Source: VRUE01 sp963747765 (GTDB taxonomy: Bacteria; Actinomycetota; Thermoleophilia; Solirubrobacterales; 70-9). Taken from it: DNA of 64,000 nt. The DNA is taken from positions 124,001 through 188,000 of the forward strand of contig CAVVGH010000001.1 in assembly GCA_963747765.1 (NCBI GenBank). The letters run 5' to 3'. This document shows positions 34,152-43,841 of the stretch, in pieces. The notes below the pieces were generated by a model, which ran no database searches, was not told the origin of the DNA, and saw only the letters and a program-made list of their open reading frames with translations. The position numbers and the translations under genes were made by a program. Position 1 is the first letter of the stretch. Each line of letters opens with the position of its first letter.

Positions 34152-35750
34152 TCAGAACAGCGACATTCCCGGGGCGACCGGGACTTCCACGAGCTCCGGC
34201 TGAGAGGAGGCGAGAGCCGTCGCGAGGGCGTCGCGCACGTCGTCGCGACCGCTCACCCGGTGAGCCTTGACCCCGTAGCCCTCGGCCACGGCGGCGACGT
34301 TGAGGTCCGGCAGATCGAGGGCCGGAGCTCCCTGCAGCGACTCGACCTCGGCGAACCACTTGAGGATCGCGTACTCGTCGTTGCGCAGGACAAGGAAAGT
34401 GACGGGCGCGCTGTGAGCGACGGCGCTCCAGAATGCGGTGACGGCGTACTGGACCGATCCCTCGCCGATCACGCAGACGACCGGGCGATCGGGCTGGGCA
34501 AGCTGCACGCCGATCGACGCGGCGAGACCGAAGCCGAGGCCGCCGCCGGCGCTGAAGTAGTAGCTGCCGGGGCGCGAGAGACGCAGTTGGTTGCGAAGCG
34601 CCAGCGTGCTGGAGGGCGACTCCAGCACGACGATGCCGTCCTCGGGGAAGACCTCGGCGAGGGCCGAGTGCACGGTGGAGGCATTGAGCGGATCGGCCGC
34701 GGGGATTTCCTGCGGCCCCTCGTTTGGCGCCGGAGCCTGGCGCGAGGACTCGGGCACGGCCTCGAGCAGCGCGGCCAGCGTCAGCCCGACATCGGCCACG
34801 ATCGCGTCTCCCATCGGGGCGCGGGCCGCCTCGTCGGGATCGCTGGTGATCGCCACCAGCTGCGCGCCCTCCGGCAACAGCGGGCCGGGGATGTATGGGT
34901 AGTAGGGGAAGACCGAGCTGCCGGCGACGACGATCAGGTCGTGCGCCTCGAGCGTCTGCGCCACGGGCCCGATCGCAGGGGGAAGGACGCCGCGGAAGTT
35001 CGGGTGGCTCTCGGGGAAGCCGAGCCGCCCCCCGCCCGGGGCGGGCGTCGCCCAGACCGGCAGGCGCTGGCGCTCGGCCAGCGCCACCGCCGTGTCCCAG
35101 GCCCCGGAAGCGTCTATGTCGGGGCCGGCGACGAGCACCGGGCTTGCCGCGGCGTCGAGGCGCTCGGCCAGCGAGCTCACAGCCTCGGGATCGGCCACCG
35201 CGCGGCCACCGACGCGCCGCGCGATCGCCTCCCGGACGGCGACATCGTCGACCTCGACCGCCCAGTCGTCCATCGGCACCGAGACGAAGACCGGCCCGCG
35301 CGGCGGCAGCGAGGCCAGGTGAGCGCCGTGCGCCAGGGCAAGGGGCACGTCCTCCGCCCGCGGCGGCTCGTAGGACCACTTGACCAGGGGGTGCGGCATT
35401 CGCGTCGCGTCGCGGTTGGTGAGGTTCGCCTGCAGGGTCATCTGCGCGCGCACCTGCTGGCCGGCGGTGATCAGCAGCGGCGTGTGGTTGGCCTGCGCGT
35501 TGAAGATCGCGCCCATCGCGTTGCCAACGCCCGGCGCGGTGTGGAGGTTGGCGACCGCGGCGCGGCCCGACGCCTGGGCATATCCGTCCGCCATGCCGAT
35601 GACCACGCCCTCCTGGAGGCCCAGCACGTAGCTGAAGTCGTCGGGCAGGTCGGCGAGCATCGGCAGCTCGGTGGAGCCGGGGTTGCCGAAGATGGTCGTC
35701 ATTCCCCGGGCACGGAGGAGCTCGAAGCTGGCATCGCGAACCGTCGGCAT
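34152..35750 (-). CDS. Benzoylformate-decarboxylase-like ThDP enzyme
   Basis: 532-residue thiamine-diphosphate 2-oxoacid decarboxylase family member. From ATG 35750 the numbering matches P. putida MdlC as I recall it: S26 in GNPGS, E47 in LQEGV and H70 in NLHT are conserved. The MdlC H281 position (FRYHQY) is Tyr here (FPYYPY). The cofactor motif reads GEGSVQY rather than GDGS, and RNDEY replaces NNGTY. It may therefore decarboxylate another 2-oxoacid or do carboligation. First gene of an operon with the FAD/Fe-S dehydrogenase, which could supply its 2-oxoacid substrate. Confidence 0.82.
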   Translation of the reverse strand: MPTVRDASFELLRARGMTTIFGNPGSTELPMLADLPDDFSYVLGLQEGVVIGMADGYAQASGRAAVANLHTAPGVGNAMGAIFNAQANHTPLLITAGQQVRAQMTLQANLTNRDATRMPHPLVKWSYEPPRAEDVPLALAHGAHLASLPPRGPVFVSVPMDDWAVEVDDVAVREAIARRVGGRAVADPEAVSSLAERLDAAASPVLVAGPDIDASGAWDTAVALAERQRLPVWATPAPGGGRLGFPESHPNFRGVLPPAIGPVAQTLEAHDLIVVAGSSVFPYYPYIPGPLLPEGAQLVAITSDPDEAARAPMGDAIVADVGLTLAALLEAVPESSRQAPAPNEGPQEIPAADPLNASTVHSALAEVFPEDGIVVLESPSSTLALRNQLRLSRPGSYYFSAGGGLGFGLAASIGVQLAQPDRPVVCVIGEGSVQYAVTAFWSAVAHSAPVTFLVLRNDEYAILKWFAEVESLQGAPALDLPDLNVAAVAEGYGVKAHRVSGRDDVRDALATALASSQPELVEVPVAPGMSLF

Positions 35751-35775
35751 CCCGGCCGAGAGCCTAGATGATCCT

Positions 35776-35980
35776 GGACGAGGTGTTCGAAACGGGCCGA
35801 TGGGGGACGGCAACCCGAGATGAACGCCTCGTCGCTCGAGAGAGAAATAACCCCTCGCCTAACCCTCCCCTGTTTGCCCTCCTCACCTGCAAGTAGGAGG
35901 GCAAACAGGGGAGGCTGCGTAGGGCCCAGGCGGTCGGGAGCTTTGGGGGACCGTTCCAGAGGACGAGGGGCTGCGGCGGA
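35776..35980 (+). repeat. Family C hairpin element, copy 3
   Basis: Longest copy. It begins GGACGAGGTGTTCGAAA, shared with copy 4. The core hairpin at about 35868-35920 pairs CTCCCCTGTTTGCCCTCC with its complement. GGCTGCGTAGGGCCCAGGCG follows, as in the other copies. A family B array starts 50 bp downstream in the same orientation. Confidence 0.85.
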
Positions 35981-36030
35981 GCAGTTGAGCAAGGACGCGG
36001 CCGAAGAAGGCAGATCGAGGCGGATACGAA

Positions 36031-36217
36031 CTCCGTTCGCTGTTTGTGTCGCTGAGCGGTACAAATGACGAACGGAGCGGTTGGGGTCGCCGGGTCGAGA
36101 CTCCGTTCGCTGTTTGTGTCGCTGAGCGGTACAAATGACGAACGGAGCGGTTGGGGTCGCCGGGTCGAGACTCCGTTCGCTGTTTGTGTCGCTGGGCGAT
36201 ACAAAGAGCGAACCGAG
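36031..36217 (+). repeat. Family B hairpin array, three units
   Basis: Hairpins at 36031-36077, 36101-36147 and 36171-36217, period 70 bp. The first two are identical; the third has several changes, including one that weakens the outer stem (CGAACCGAG). The 23-bp spacers are CGGTTGGGGTCGCCGGG-like. GCGGATACGAACTCCG marks the entry point here and, inverted, at the 16.5-kb array. Confidence 0.9.
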
Positions 36218-36434
36218 CGGTTGGGGCGAGGCGGTCACCGGGCGCACCTGGAAATCGGCAAGCCCGGCCGGGAGCTCAGCGCGGGAGGCGCACTGAATTG
36301 GGAGTCAACCATCCAGGGGTTTGCCTGCGATTTGGACCACCGCCCCCCCGGTGCCGGGGGAGACGCAAAGTGGCCTGGCGCGCGTCTCGCGTAACTCAAG
36401 GTGACCCCCAGCCGGGGCCGATACCGGGAGGGAC

Positions 36435-37187
36435 GTGCCGAGGGCAATCGACAGCAGCCGAGTTCGAGTTCGCACTTCCGCCTGGGGCGCGCTGCTCGCC
36501 CTGGTGCTCGCGGGGTTGCTCTCCTGGCTTGCCGAAGGGACGGCAAGCGGCAACCCCATTCCGACGCGTCTCGTTCGGACCGTCGGGACGATCGTCCCGA
36601 TTCCCGCCGCCATCCCCCACGAAGAGGGCGACATGGTCGACCGCCGCATCCTTCCCGACCTGCGCTGGATCGCGAGGCGCTTCCCGATCTTCGTCACCGA
36701 CGGCTACTCGGGCCCGCTTCCCGACGGTGAACACGCCGGCTGCCGGGGCTGTCACACAAAGCACTCCGACCACTACAACGGCCTCGCGGTCGACATCGTG
36801 CCGCTGCACTGGAGCGCCAAATGCAATCTCAACTGGCACGGGATCACCCGACTGGCCCATTGGGCCGAGCCGGTTCAAAACCATCCCCGCCCGCCGTTTC
36901 GCTGGGTCGGCTACAACGGCGACAGCGGGCATGGCTGCGGCAATCACCTGCACCTCTCCTGGGAACACGCCCCGGCTCCGCAATTCCAGCTGGCCGAATG
37001 GGTCGAAATCTTCCCAACCCGGGGCCACGAAATTGCCTCGGGCCCAGGCTCGGGCCCGGGCAAGGTGCAGGGTGGCGCTCAGCTCGAAGGACAGCCGGAA
37101 GACCAAACGAGCCCCGAACAGCCCGAAGGTCCGCGCGGTGGCATATCCCGGGCGCAGATGGGCGGTGTCTCCCCGCGCGGCGACTGA
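36435..37187 (+). CDS. Exported M15-like zinc peptidase
   Basis: 250-residue protein with an N-terminal hydrophobic segment (about 15-34). The LAS/M15 metal triad appears as H113 and D120 in HYNGLAVDIV and H173 in GNHLHLSWEH, as in D-Ala-D-Ala carboxypeptidases and VanY-like enzymes. C103, C106, C130 and C168 could form disulfides outside the cell. The C-terminal 50 residues are Gly/Pro/Gln-rich and disordered. Probable role is peptidoglycan stem-peptide trimming. GTG start; a repeat array lies 220 bp upstream. Confidence 0.75.
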   Translation: MPRAIDSSRVRVRTSAWGALLALVLAGLLSWLAEGTASGNPIPTRLVRTVGTIVPIPAAIPHEEGDMVDRRILPDLRWIARRFPIFVTDGYSGPLPDGEHAGCRGCHTKHSDHYNGLAVDIVPLHWSAKCNLNWHGITRLAHWAEPVQNHPRPPFRWVGYNGDSGHGCGNHLHLSWEHAPAPQFQLAEWVEIFPTRGHEIASGPGSGPGKVQGGAQLEGQPEDQTSPEQPEGPRGGISRAQMGGVSPRGD

Positions 37188-37215
37188 GCGCCTGTCGCCC
37201 TAGGATGCGCGCCAG

Positions 37216-37689
37216 ATGCGCTTACCGATGGCGATTCTCGTCGCCGCGATCGCGATCGCGGCGGCCACCGGTTGCGGTGGCACAGACGATCGCACCCCGG
37301 TCGCCTGCCTGAGCGGCGCGCAGGCCTACCTGGCGGCGCTGCGCCAGGTGCCGGGCGAGGCCAGGCTGAGCGGACAGGTGCCGCTCAGCGCCTGCCTCCC
37401 GGCGAACCAGAAGGGAGGCGATCTGGCGGCGGTCGGCACCGCGATGCTGAGAGCGACCACCAGGCTCAACTCCGCCGCCCGCACGAGCCCCGGCGGGGCC
37501 GCCAACTTCGAGCTCGGCTACCTGGTCGGGACGGTAGAGGAGCGCGACGAACACACGGCGGGCATCCACAGCGAGCTGCTGCGCCGCCTCGTCGCCGCCG
37601 CCCGCTACAGCCCCGGCGGTGGTTCTCTGCCGGGGCGCTTCACGCGCACGTACCGGCGCGGCCAGCGTGCCGGCCGCGCCGCGAGCTGA
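37216..37689 (+). CDS. Small putative lipoprotein
   Basis: 157 residues. Signal peptide with a lipobox-like AATGC (Cys near residue 20), followed by GGTDDRTPVACL. Two further Cys (near 31 and 60) could form a disulfide. The rest is helical, ending in a basic tail (FTRTYRRGQRAGRAA). No family recognised. It sits 28 bp after the peptidase gene and just ahead of a membrane protein, probably in the same operon. Confidence 0.72.
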   Translation: MRLPMAILVAAIAIAAATGCGGTDDRTPVACLSGAQAYLAALRQVPGEARLSGQVPLSACLPANQKGGDLAAVGTAMLRATTRLNSAARTSPGGAANFELGYLVGTVEERDEHTAGIHSELLRRLVAAARYSPGGGSLPGRFTRTYRRGQRAGRAAS

Positions 37690-37701
37690 CACAGAGCCCC
37701 T

Positions 37702-39006
37702 GTGCAAACCTTCTCCGTCATGGAGAAGGCACAACCCGGCGACGGCTCGACGCGAAGCTGCCGGTCCCAGCGACCGCGGCCGCGCCTGCCGGGCCAGCTG
37801 CGCCCCACCGACGTCGTCGGCGCCTTCTTCGTCTGCGGTGTCGCCTTTCTCCTCGCGGCCGCCGTGGTCGGTATCGCGCAGTGGCTCGACCCCTGGCCGC
37901 AGGGTCGCTGGCTGGCCCTGCACCTCGCCTTCGTCGGCGGCGTCTCGCAGCTCATACTCGGCGCCAGCCAGTTCTTTGCCGGCGCCTTCCTGGCGACCGA
38001 TCCGCCACCCCGGGGGATCGTCCGACTTCAGATCGCGACCTGGAACTCTGGAACGATCCTGCTGGCGATTGCGGTTCCCGAGCGGTCCGATGCCCTGATC
38101 TGGCTTGCCACCGGCCTGCTCGCCGCTTCGCTGCTCGCCTGGGGAGCGGCAATCGCGGTGATGCGGCGGCGATCGCTGCGCGACTCGCCATGGGCCACCC
38201 GCTGGTATGTGAGCAGCACCGCGTTCTTCGGCCTCGGGGTCCTGGCGGGCTCGATACTCGCTCGCGGTGTGCCCTGGGTGCACGGCGATCTGCTGGGCGC
38301 CCACATGTCCCTCAACCTCGCCGGCTGGTTTGGCGGCGCGATCGTCGGGACCCTGCACACGTTCTATCCCTCGCTCACCCAAACCCAGCTTCGCTTTCCA
38401 CGCCTGCAGGGAATCGCCTTCGGTGCCTGGACCGCCGGCGTGGCGGCGCTTGCCATCGGCTATGGCTGGGCGCTCGAGGGGCTCGCAATCGCCGGCTGGG
38501 TCGCTCTCTGCCTGGCGGGCTTCGCCCTCCTCGCAAACGTCGGGGCAAGCCTGCGTGCGGCTCCGCGCCCCCTCTCACTGGCCGCTCGCCTGGTCGGCGC
38601 GGCACAGCTCTTCCTCCCCCTCGGCCTGCTGGTCGCGACCGCCGCCGCGATCGATGCCGGTCCGCTGCAGGCCCTGGTGGGGTCGACGCGCACAGCACTG
38701 GGGACGCTGCTGGTCTGCGGCTGGATCGGACTGACAGTGCTCGGATCGCTGCTCCATCTGCTGGCCGTCGTGGTACGGGTGCGCGACTTCTCTCAACCGA
38801 TGCCGGCGCCGAATCCTCGCTTCGACAGGTTCGTGGCGGTCCTGGCAACCGCCGGCATCGCCGCCCTGGCGCTCTGCCAGCAGCTCGGCCTCGATTTCTG
38901 GCGCGGCGCGGCGGCGGCCGCCCTGCTTGCCGCCTACGCGATCGTCGCCTCCCGGGTCGCGGTGCTGGCCGCGCGCGTGGTGATCCGAGCGCGGCCCAGC
39001 ATCTGA
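37702..39006 (+). CDS. Polytopic membrane protein, heme-copper/NnrS-like
   Basis: 434 residues with about twelve helices and several helix-embedded His: HLAFVGGVSQLILGASQFF (near 75), GAHMSLNLAGW and GTLHTFYPSLT (near 195-220), and LLHLLAVVVRVRDF (near 355). This spacing recalls NnrS and cytochrome-oxidase-subunit-I-like heme/copper membrane proteins, but the assignment is tentative. GTG at 37702 is used; ATG 37720 lies in the loop of a perfect hairpin and may be the real start. It follows the lipoprotein by 12 bp. Confidence 0.65.
   Translation: MQTFSVMEKAQPGDGSTRSCRSQRPRPRLPGQLRPTDVVGAFFVCGVAFLLAAAVVGIAQWLDPWPQGRWLALHLAFVGGVSQLILGASQFFAGAFLATDPPPRGIVRLQIATWNSGTILLAIAVPERSDALIWLATGLLAASLLAWGAAIAVMRRRSLRDSPWATRWYVSSTAFFGLGVLAGSILARGVPWVHGDLLGAHMSLNLAGWFGGAIVGTLHTFYPSLTQTQLRFPRLQGIAFGAWTAGVAALAIGYGWALEGLAIAGWVALCLAGFALLANVGASLRAAPRPLSLAARLVGAAQLFLPLGLLVATAAAIDAGPLQALVGSTRTALGTLLVCGWIGLTVLGSLLHLLAVVVRVRDFSQPMPAPNPRFDRFVAVLATAGIAALALCQQLGLDFWRGAAAAALLAAYAIVASRVAVLAARVVIRARPSI
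37709..37729 (+). promoter_or_regulatory. Hairpin enclosing a start codon
   Basis: CCTTCTCC (37709-37716) and GGAGAAGG (37722-37729) form a perfect 8-bp stem with loop GTCAT, which contains the ATG at 37720. GGAGAAGG is itself purine-rich. Folding could control initiation, or the palindrome could be an operator. Confidence 0.4.
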
Positions 39007-39111
39007 CCGATTCCCGACGGACCGCGTTGGTTTTCGGCATTGCAGCGGGCCGTCCGCGATCCCCCTCATCCCAATAGGCTTGGCGCACCACAACATCGAT
39101 GGAGGCACCAC

Positions 39112-40425
<1,314 letters not shown>

Positions 40426-40430
40426 CCGGG

Positions 40431-42272
40431 TCAGCGCCGGTGGGGGTCGGCGATCGGCAGCTCGACGTTGCGGTCCTGCCGGCTCCCCTCTCCGCAGGGG
40501 TTCGGGAGGCACTCCCTGCCGCCGGTCTGCGCGTCGTTGTAGGAAAGGGTGCGCCCGACCGAGGCGAGGTCGGTGCGGGTCATCGAAGCCGCCGCCGCTC
40601 CCGCTGGCGGCGCGGCGGCGGCACTGGCGTGGTCGACAATCGTGCCGAACAGCGACAGGGTCCCGTCGCGGTTGTCGAAGATCTGGATCAGGCGGGCCTG
40701 CTGGGGCCAATCGGCCTCGGCGGCAACCCGGATGCTCCAGAAACCATGCCCGTGCCCGTCCGGGTAGGGCGTGACGTCGTTGACGTGGCTGTGGCCGGCC
40801 ACCCAGGCAATCGCGTTCGGGTAGCGGTGCAACAGCGCGACCAGGTCATCGCCGAGGTGGATGGGCGTCGAGATGCGCGGGTCGGCATCGCATCCGGGGT
40901 TGACGTCATGCCCGTGGGCGTCGGGGGCGGTGCACGGCGGGGCCGCCTCGTCCGGAACGTCCGCGGTCAGGCTGGCGATCGCGTGGTGGCTGAAGATGAC
41001 GACGAGTTGGTTTGCCGCGGTGGCTGCCTGCAGCTCGCCTTCCAGCCAGCGGAACTGCGGGTCGTCGACGTTGCCGTCCGCGCAGGGCCCGGTCACCCCA
41101 CCCTCGCAAACGGTGTCGAGGGCAATCATCCGCAGCCCTGGCACGGGAACGAACGAGTAGTAACCGGCGGCCCCGTTCGACGCGGCTTCCTCGGCTGGGT
41201 CTACGTCCCCAAAGCCGTGGCCGTCGGGCTGCGAGCCTTCGAGAAAGACCCGCTTGTACTCCGACTTGGAGACGTAGCGGCGACCGGGGTCCGGTGGGAC
41301 GAGCGAAACCGCACTGGGATTCGAGGCGAGCAGATCGGTCAGGGCTTCGGGAGTGAGGTCGCTGAGCCCTTCCAATTCCCCGGCCGCCCCCTCCATCGGC
41401 TTGATGCAGCCCGTGGCGACCTCCTCGAAGGCGGCGTTCGCGGCCTGGTTGCCCTGTGCCAGCGCGTCGTGGTTGCCGAACGCGAGATAGCTGGGGACGC
41501 TGAGTCCGGTGGCCGTGAACGGCTGTTGCGCGCGGTCCATCAGGCCCGGGTAGCGCGGCCAGCCCGCCGCTGCGCCGCGCGGTTCGTTCGGGTCGTAGAA
41601 GTAGGGCGAGAGTCCCTCCGCGTAGTCGCCGTAGTCCTGGACGCCCGTGTACCGCGCGGCCTCAGCTGCCCCCGGAACCCCGATCGGGGGACAGAGCGGG
41701 TGCAGGTAGCCGCTGGGGTCGATGCCGCTGTTTGGGTCGAGCCGTTCGCCTTCCAGCAGGGCGCGTACCCAAAGCGTCTCGTTCAGCTGCTGGTTGTCGG
41801 CCGAGTCGCCGGTGTCGATCGCGAAGTCCATCGGGCTCCGTGCGCCCCTTCCCCGGTCGAGCGGCGAGGCGCCTGCGAAGGCGTCCAAGCGGCGAATCAT
41901 CGCGTCGTCGATGAACGGCTCGAGGGCCTCCCAGGGCCGGAATGCGGCTTCGACCGGCGCCCCGAAGGGGTCGAGGAACTCGACGCGAGCGGGACTCTCC
42001 TCGTCGGCCAGCTGGAAGTCGGAGAGCTGGCCAAAGTAGGCGATCGATACGCGCCGCCCCGCGCGGCCGTCGTGCGCCGACCCAAAGCCGGCTTCGCGAA
42101 CGACGTATTCCTCGCCGGGGCCCAAACCGAGCCGATTGAAGCCGGCACCACCCTCGGGGACGATGCGCTCATCGGCGGTGCTGAGACGGACCGGATCGGC
42201 TTCGGTCGCAGCCGCCGCGGTCGGGATCGCAACGGCAATCAACGCTACGGCTGCTGCTACGGCGGACTTCAC
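40431..42272 (-). CDS. Secreted metallophosphoesterase, PPA1498-like family
   Basis: 613 residues with a Sec signal peptide (1-22, cleavage near AAAATEA). Calcineurin-like metal ligands are spread over a long chain: FGQLSDFQLADE (near 80), DTGDSAD (near 155), FGNHDA (near 265), IFSHHAI (near 430) and AGHSHVND (near 500). The insertions and order match an actinobacterial family annotated from Propionibacterium (TIGR03767, as I recall). Probable exported phosphodiesterase or nucleotidase; substrate unknown. GTG start. Confidence 0.85.
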   Translation of the reverse strand: MKSAVAAAVALIAVAIPTAAAATEADPVRLSTADERIVPEGGAGFNRLGLGPGEEYVVREAGFGSAHDGRAGRRVSIAYFGQLSDFQLADEESPARVEFLDPFGAPVEAAFRPWEALEPFIDDAMIRRLDAFAGASPLDRGRGARSPMDFAIDTGDSADNQQLNETLWVRALLEGERLDPNSGIDPSGYLHPLCPPIGVPGAAEAARYTGVQDYGDYAEGLSPYFYDPNEPRGAAAGWPRYPGLMDRAQQPFTATGLSVPSYLAFGNHDALAQGNQAANAAFEEVATGCIKPMEGAAGELEGLSDLTPEALTDLLASNPSAVSLVPPDPGRRYVSKSEYKRVFLEGSQPDGHGFGDVDPAEEAASNGAAGYYSFVPVPGLRMIALDTVCEGGVTGPCADGNVDDPQFRWLEGELQAATAANQLVVIFSHHAIASLTADVPDEAAPPCTAPDAHGHDVNPGCDADPRISTPIHLGDDLVALLHRYPNAIAWVAGHSHVNDVTPYPDGHGHGFWSIRVAAEADWPQQARLIQIFDNRDGTLSLFGTIVDHASAAAAPPAGAAAASMTRTDLASVGRTLSYNDAQTGGRECLPNPCGEGSRQDRNVELPIADPHRR

Positions 42273-42308
42273 GCGCCCTAGTGTACCTAATATTTAGTAA
42301 CACACAGA
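42273..42308 (-). promoter_or_regulatory. Possible leaderless promoter of the metallophosphoesterase
   Basis: On the minus strand TACACT (42280-42285) lies eight bases before the GTG start, in an AT-rich island containing CTAAATATTAG, a near palindrome. A -10 box this close would imply a leaderless mRNA. No good -35 is seen. Confidence 0.25.
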
Positions 42309-42342
42309 GGCTGCGGCGCAGGCCGCGAATTTACGACTCGGG

Positions 42343-43785
42343 TCACTGCAGGGTGACGAGCCGCTCCTCGGTCAGCTCCTGGACCGCGTAGGCGGGGCCC
42401 TCGCGGGTGTTGCCGGAGTCCTTGACGCCGCCGTAGGGCATCTGGTCGGCGCGGAAGGTCGGCACCTCGTTGACCAGCACGCCGCCGAACTCGAGGGCGC
42501 GCCCCGCCTGCAGGCCGCGCCCGATGTCCCTGGTGAAGACCCCCGCCTGCAGGCCAAACCTCGAATCGTTGGCCATCTCCAGCGCCTGCTCGAAGTCCGA
42601 ATAGCGATCGATCGTCGCGACCGGGCCGAAGATCTCCTCGCACCAGACCTTCGCCTCGCGGGGCGGGCCGGCGAGAACGGTCGGGGCAAGGCAGCGGCCC
42701 TCGTCGACGAGATTCCCGCCGCTCAGCAGGCCGGCGCCGCCGGCCACCGCCTCCTCGATCCACCCATTGACCCTGTCGCGATCGGCGGGGGTGATCAGCG
42801 GGCCCACATCGGTCTCGAGGTCGAGCGGATCGCCGACGCGCAGCGATTCCGCATTGGCGACGAAGCGCTCCGTGAAGGCATCGGCAACGTCCTCGTGGAC
42901 CAGCACGCGCTGGATCGAGATGCAGCTCTGGCCGGCATGGGAGAACGCATGCAGCTTTGCCTTGTCGGCCGCCGCCTCCCAGTCCCCGTCGGAGTGGACG
43001 ATCAGCGGTGCGTTGGATCCCAGCTCGAGATTCACCTTCTTGTGGGGAACGCGACTGCGAATCGCCCAGCCGACCGCCGAGGAGCCGGTGAAGCTGAGGG
43101 CGCGAATCAGCTCATGCTCGACGATCGCGTTGCCGACCTCCGATCCCGGTCCGGGAACGACGCTCAACCATCCCGCCGGCAGGCCCGCCTCGGCCAGGAT
43201 CGCGGCGAGCTTGAGGGCGGAGATCGGCGTCTGGCCGGCGGGCTTGAGGACGACGGCATTGCCGGCGGCGAGCGCCGGCCCAAGCTTGTGGGCGACCAGG
43301 TTGAGCGGGAAGTTGAAGGGACTGATCGCGCCAATCGCTCCATAGGGCACGCGCAGGATCACGCCGAGCTTGCCGGCACCGGCCGCAGAGGCCTCCATCG
43401 GGACGGTCCCGCCGCTCAGCTTGCGCGCCTCAACGGCGGAGAAGGTGAGGGTGTCCACGCAGCGGTCCGCCTCCGCCCGGGCGGTCTTCAGCGGCTTGCC
43501 GGCCTCGGCGGCAATGGTCAGCGCGAGCTCGTCGATGCGCTCACGGACGAGCCCGGCGGCGCGGTCGAGCACGGCGGCTCGTTCGTGCTGGGGGAACCCA
43601 CCCGACTCGTAGGCGGCACGGGCAGCGATCGCGACACGATCAACCAACCCCGCATCTCCCCGGGCAACGCGACCCACGAGGCTGCCGTCGTAGGGGCTCA
43701 GCACCTCGTCCCACTCGCCGGTCTCAACCCACTCACCGGCGGCGAGAAGCTCATGGTCCTCGGCCTGCGGTGCCTGTGTCGACAT
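42343..43785 (-). CDS. Aldehyde dehydrogenase (glyceraldehyde-3-P/lactaldehyde type)
   Basis: NAD(P)-dependent ALDH of 480 residues. Key blocks are SPFNFPLNLV, KPAGQTPISA, FTGSSAVGWAIR, LELGSNAPLIV (catalytic Glu) and GQSCISIQRV (catalytic Cys), ending PYGGVKDSGNTREGP. The NFPLNLVAHKL and SCISIQR variants are typical of the subgroup with phosphorylating-independent glyceraldehyde-3-phosphate and lactaldehyde dehydrogenases. The exact aldehyde is not predictable. It lies 70 bp upstream of the metallophosphoesterase on the same strand. Confidence 0.92.
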   Translation of the reverse strand: MSTQAPQAEDHELLAAGEWVETGEWDEVLSPYDGSLVGRVARGDAGLVDRVAIAARAAYESGGFPQHERAAVLDRAAGLVRERIDELALTIAAEAGKPLKTARAEADRCVDTLTFSAVEARKLSGGTVPMEASAAGAGKLGVILRVPYGAIGAISPFNFPLNLVAHKLGPALAAGNAVVLKPAGQTPISALKLAAILAEAGLPAGWLSVVPGPGSEVGNAIVEHELIRALSFTGSSAVGWAIRSRVPHKKVNLELGSNAPLIVHSDGDWEAAADKAKLHAFSHAGQSCISIQRVLVHEDVADAFTERFVANAESLRVGDPLDLETDVGPLITPADRDRVNGWIEEAVAGGAGLLSGGNLVDEGRCLAPTVLAGPPREAKVWCEEIFGPVATIDRYSDFEQALEMANDSRFGLQAGVFTRDIGRGLQAGRALEFGGVLVNEVPTFRADQMPYGGVKDSGNTREGPAYAVQELTEERLVTLQ

Positions 43786-43841
43786 CTCGACAAGGGTAGT
43801 GCAGGCCGAGACACGTCTTGCGCGAACCTGTTGACTCAGAG

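Noticed and set aside
36031..36217. CRISPR-like array of 47-nt repeats with 23-bp spacers
   Set aside because: The spacers are nearly identical to each other and to those at 16.5 kb; a CRISPR array would have unique spacers.
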